This document shows, in pieces, positions 5,061-6,860 of a stretch of 6,860 bases of DNA; the first letter of the stretch is position 1; each line of letters begins with the position of its first letter. Under the pieces are notes generated by a model that did not search any database, had not been told where the DNA came from, and worked only from the letters and a program-made list of their open reading frames with translations. The stretch is from Bacteroidales bacterium 45-6 (GTDB taxonomy: Bacteria; Bacteroidota; Bacteroidia; Bacteroidales; Dysgonomonadaceae). A program made the position numbers and the translations under genes. The stretch is taken from positions 1 through 6,860 of the forward strand of contig MKRS01000544.1 in NCBI GenBank assembly GCA_001897035.1. The letters run 5' to 3'.

Positions 5061-6365
5061 ATGAAAAGACAAATTATTTTAACATTCGCTTTTGCTGTTG
5101 CGGTATTTGCAGCCAAAGCTCAAATTCAAGACGAAGAGCCTACTCCATTAGAAAAAGTTCAACAGACAGTGGAGGTGCACGATCAATTGCTAAACAAGTT
5201 GAATGCCTTCAAATTTTCGGGTTATTTGCAACCTCAGTTCCAATTGGGACAACAAGCAGCTTCCTTGAAAGTGGGAACTGCAAACGAAAACCCGAACAAA
5301 TCGTTCAACCGTATGGGGATCAGACGCGGTCGCTTGAAATTGGTTTACGATGACGGTAGCATCGCTACGGGAACTATCCAATTGAACATCGTGGACAAAT
5401 CCAACGCTTCGGGCGTGAGCCAGGCCGTTGTACAATTGAAAGAGGCTTTCCTCAACGTGAAAGATCCTTGGACAATGCGCAGCTCGATCCAGGCCGGGGT
5501 GTTCGACCGTCCTTTCGGTAATGAAATTTCCTATTCTTCGTCGCTTCTCGAATCGCCTGAACGTTCCAGGATCATTCAGACCTTGTTTCCTGAAGAATGC
5601 GATTTGGGTGCTAAAGTGACCCTTCAAACCAAGGCTAATTCTCCCCTTAGCTTCATCAAGTTGGATGCCGGCTTCTTCGCTGGAAATGCCATCAACCCTG
5701 AAACAGACAATAGAAAAGACTTCATCGGACACATCGCTGCCACAAAACCAATCGGCAACACAGCCAAATGGGGACTGGGTGCATCTTACTACAACGGTGG
5801 AGTGTATCAAGGTTCCAACAACGTATATACTTTTGCCAACGGAGCTTGGACAAAAAGTGCACCGACTGACAATTCCAATATCGGGAAATTTGCCAAACGC
5901 GAATATTTCGGATTCGACGGACAGTTCAGCTTCGAATCAAAAGCTGGTTTCACACAACTTCGTGCTGAATACATCTGGGGTACACAACCCGGCACAGCAG
6001 GTAGCACTTCAAGCCCCAACAGGTCGGCTTTGACCACTGACGACACTTACCTGCGCAAGACTTCCGGCTGGTATGCTATCTTGATTCAGGACTTGGGCAA
6101 ATCACCTTTCTCGGCAGTTGTGAAATACGATGTGTATGACCCCAACACGAAGATCAAAAAAGACCAGATCGGTCTGAACGGTACCACAAAAGCAGAAATC
6201 GCTTACAACACACTTGGCGTGGGCGCTTTGTGGAGAATCAACCCAGCTGTTCGCTTGCAATTGTTCTACGAAATGGTGAAGAACGAGAAAACGGCTAACA
6301 TTGCTGCTTACACAGGTGACCAGAAAGACAATGTATTCACCGCTCGTCTTCAATTCAAGTTCTAA
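5061..6365 (+). CDS. Outer-membrane porin, phosphate-selective OprO/OprP type
   Basis: This 434-residue outer-membrane beta-barrel probably lets phosphate into the periplasm. Residues 1-20 are a signal peptide ending AAKA, with mature Gln21. A short helical stretch (about residues 29-47, LEKVQQTVEVHDQLLNKLNA) precedes the first strand FKFSGYLQPQFQ; such an N-terminal coil is common in this family. Typical features follow: MGIRRGRLKL (residues 89-98), alternating hydrophobic strands with aromatic girdles, and FDRPFGNEISYSSSLLESPERS in the region of the constriction loop. The protein ends in LQFKF with a terminal Phe, the outer-membrane insertion signal. Its length is normal for the family. The next gene, 48 nt downstream, is pstS, and this pairing is known in Bacteroidota phosphate-uptake operons, which supports the phosphate role. 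Selectivity itself cannot be read from the sequence. Confidence 0.92.
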   Translation: MKRQIILTFAFAVAVFAAKAQIQDEEPTPLEKVQQTVEVHDQLLNKLNAFKFSGYLQPQFQLGQQAASLKVGTANENPNKSFNRMGIRRGRLKLVYDDGSIATGTIQLNIVDKSNASGVSQAVVQLKEAFLNVKDPWTMRSSIQAGVFDRPFGNEISYSSSLLESPERSRIIQTLFPEECDLGAKVTLQTKANSPLSFIKLDAGFFAGNAINPETDNRKDFIGHIAATKPIGNTAKWGLGASYYNGGVYQGSNNVYTFANGAWTKSAPTDNSNIGKFAKREYFGFDGQFSFESKAGFTQLRAEYIWGTQPGTAGSTSSPNRSALTTDDTYLRKTSGWYAILIQDLGKSPFSAVVKYDVYDPNTKIKKDQIGLNGTTKAEIAYNTLGVGALWRINPAVRLQLFYEMVKNEKTANIAAYTGDQKDNVFTARLQFKF

Positions 6366-6413
6366 CATTCCGACGCATTTCAATTCAAAACAAATTAATA
6401 AACAGACACTAAA

Positions 6414-6860
6414 ATGAAACGTATTGTATTATCAATAGCAATGATGGCCGCAGTTTTTGGCTCGGCAATGGCTCAGAAAGTAAAAGGATCGGACACTTGT
6501 CTTCCTTTGGTTCAGAAAGAAGCTGAAGTGTATATGAAAGAAGGTAAAGGCAAATTGACCGTGACCGGTGGCGGATCGGGAATCGGCTTTGCTGCCCTTA
6601 TCGAAGGTTCCACTGACATTGCCATGGCTTCAAGAGCAATCAAGTTCGACGAAAAAATGAAAATGCAGAACGGCGGACGCACTGCCAAGCAAGTGGTGAT
6701 CGCAAGAGATGCCCTTTCTATCGTGGTGAATCCGGGCAACAAGGTGACAAACCTTACTCGTGAACAATTGGAAGGTATTTTCACAGGTAAAATCACCAAC
6801 TGGAAACAAGTGGGTGGTGCCGACCTGGCTATCGTAGCTTACAGCCGCGAAACAACTTCC
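6414..6860 (+). CDS. pstS: Phosphate ABC transporter periplasmic substrate-binding protein PstS (3' end beyond window)
   Basis: The first 149 residues are present and the frame is still open at the window edge. Residues 1-20 are a signal peptide ending AMA, with mature Gln21. The PstS family phosphate-binding elements are visible: KGSDTCLPLVQ (24-34), the glycine loop TGGGSGIGFAALIEGSTDIA (51-70) followed by MASR (71-74), LSIVVNP (101-107), LTREQLEGIFTGKITNWKQV (114-133) and YSRETTS (143-149), the start of the second phosphate-contacting loop. The protein captures phosphate in the periplasm and hands it to PstC/PstA, whose genes would be expected further right. It follows the porin by 48 nt with no terminator between them, so the two are probably co-transcribed. 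Cys29 in the SDT-C-LPL segment is unusual from memory, as this site is normally Val or another aliphatic residue. Confidence 0.95.
   Translation, partial: MKRIVLSIAMMAAVFGSAMAQKVKGSDTCLPLVQKEAEVYMKEGKGKLTVTGGGSGIGFAALIEGSTDIAMASRAIKFDEKMKMQNGGRTAKQVVIARDALSIVVNPGNKVTNLTREQLEGIFTGKITNWKQVGGADLAIVAYSRETTS

Noticed and set aside
4889..5116. Minus-strand frame of 75 codons upstream of the porin
   Set aside because: It overlaps the porin's signal peptide and promoter and shows no family features.

Overview
The window looks like part of a Bacteroidota (Bacteroidales-like) chromosome. The evidence is several matches to the Bacteroidota promoter -7 box TAnnTTTG, A-rich leaders in place of clear Shine-Dalgarno sites, and the gene families present: a probable DUF6261-like protein, an RDD membrane protein, a PL9 pectate lyase, and an OprO/P-type porin next to pstS. 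The species cannot be named from the sequence.

Layout. Positions 1-1156 are the end of a CRISPR array: 18 repeats of 36 nt (the first cut by the window edge) and 17 spacers, all 30 nt except one of 31 nt. The repeat architecture and 30-nt spacers match type VI-B (Cas13b, RNA-targeting) arrays. No cas gene is in the window; the effector and the leader would be expected to the left. The repeats are unusually mosaic: five variable positions form eight combinations, and nearly half the repeats carry a C-A mismatch in the predicted inner stem. Positions 1157-1613 hold no convincing gene. They contain two near-identical long hairpin elements (1221-1288 and 1345-1413), each with a perfect 12-nt palindrome in its loop and with a covarying base pair between copies. 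They also contain two partial copies and a split CRISPR-repeat-like sequence near 1472-1498.

Positions 1614-2405 (+) encode a roughly 260-residue protein of unknown function, followed by a strong intrinsic terminator. Two genes then read leftward: an RDD-family membrane protein (2653-3288, with its own terminator at 2561-2597) and a secreted PL9-type pectate lyase (3490-4761) with its Ca2+-binding aspartates and catalytic lysine in place. A divergent intergenic region (4762-5060) carries a promoter box on each strand. Rightward from it run an outer-membrane porin (5061-6365) and the start of pstS (6414 to the window end). These last two probably form the front of a phosphate-uptake operon: the porin admits phosphate to the periplasm and PstS delivers it to a Pst ABC transporter beyond the window.

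The most interesting parts are the mosaic VI-B-like array, one spacer made of two 15-nt units that resemble the repeat core, and the structured repeat elements between the array and the first gene.
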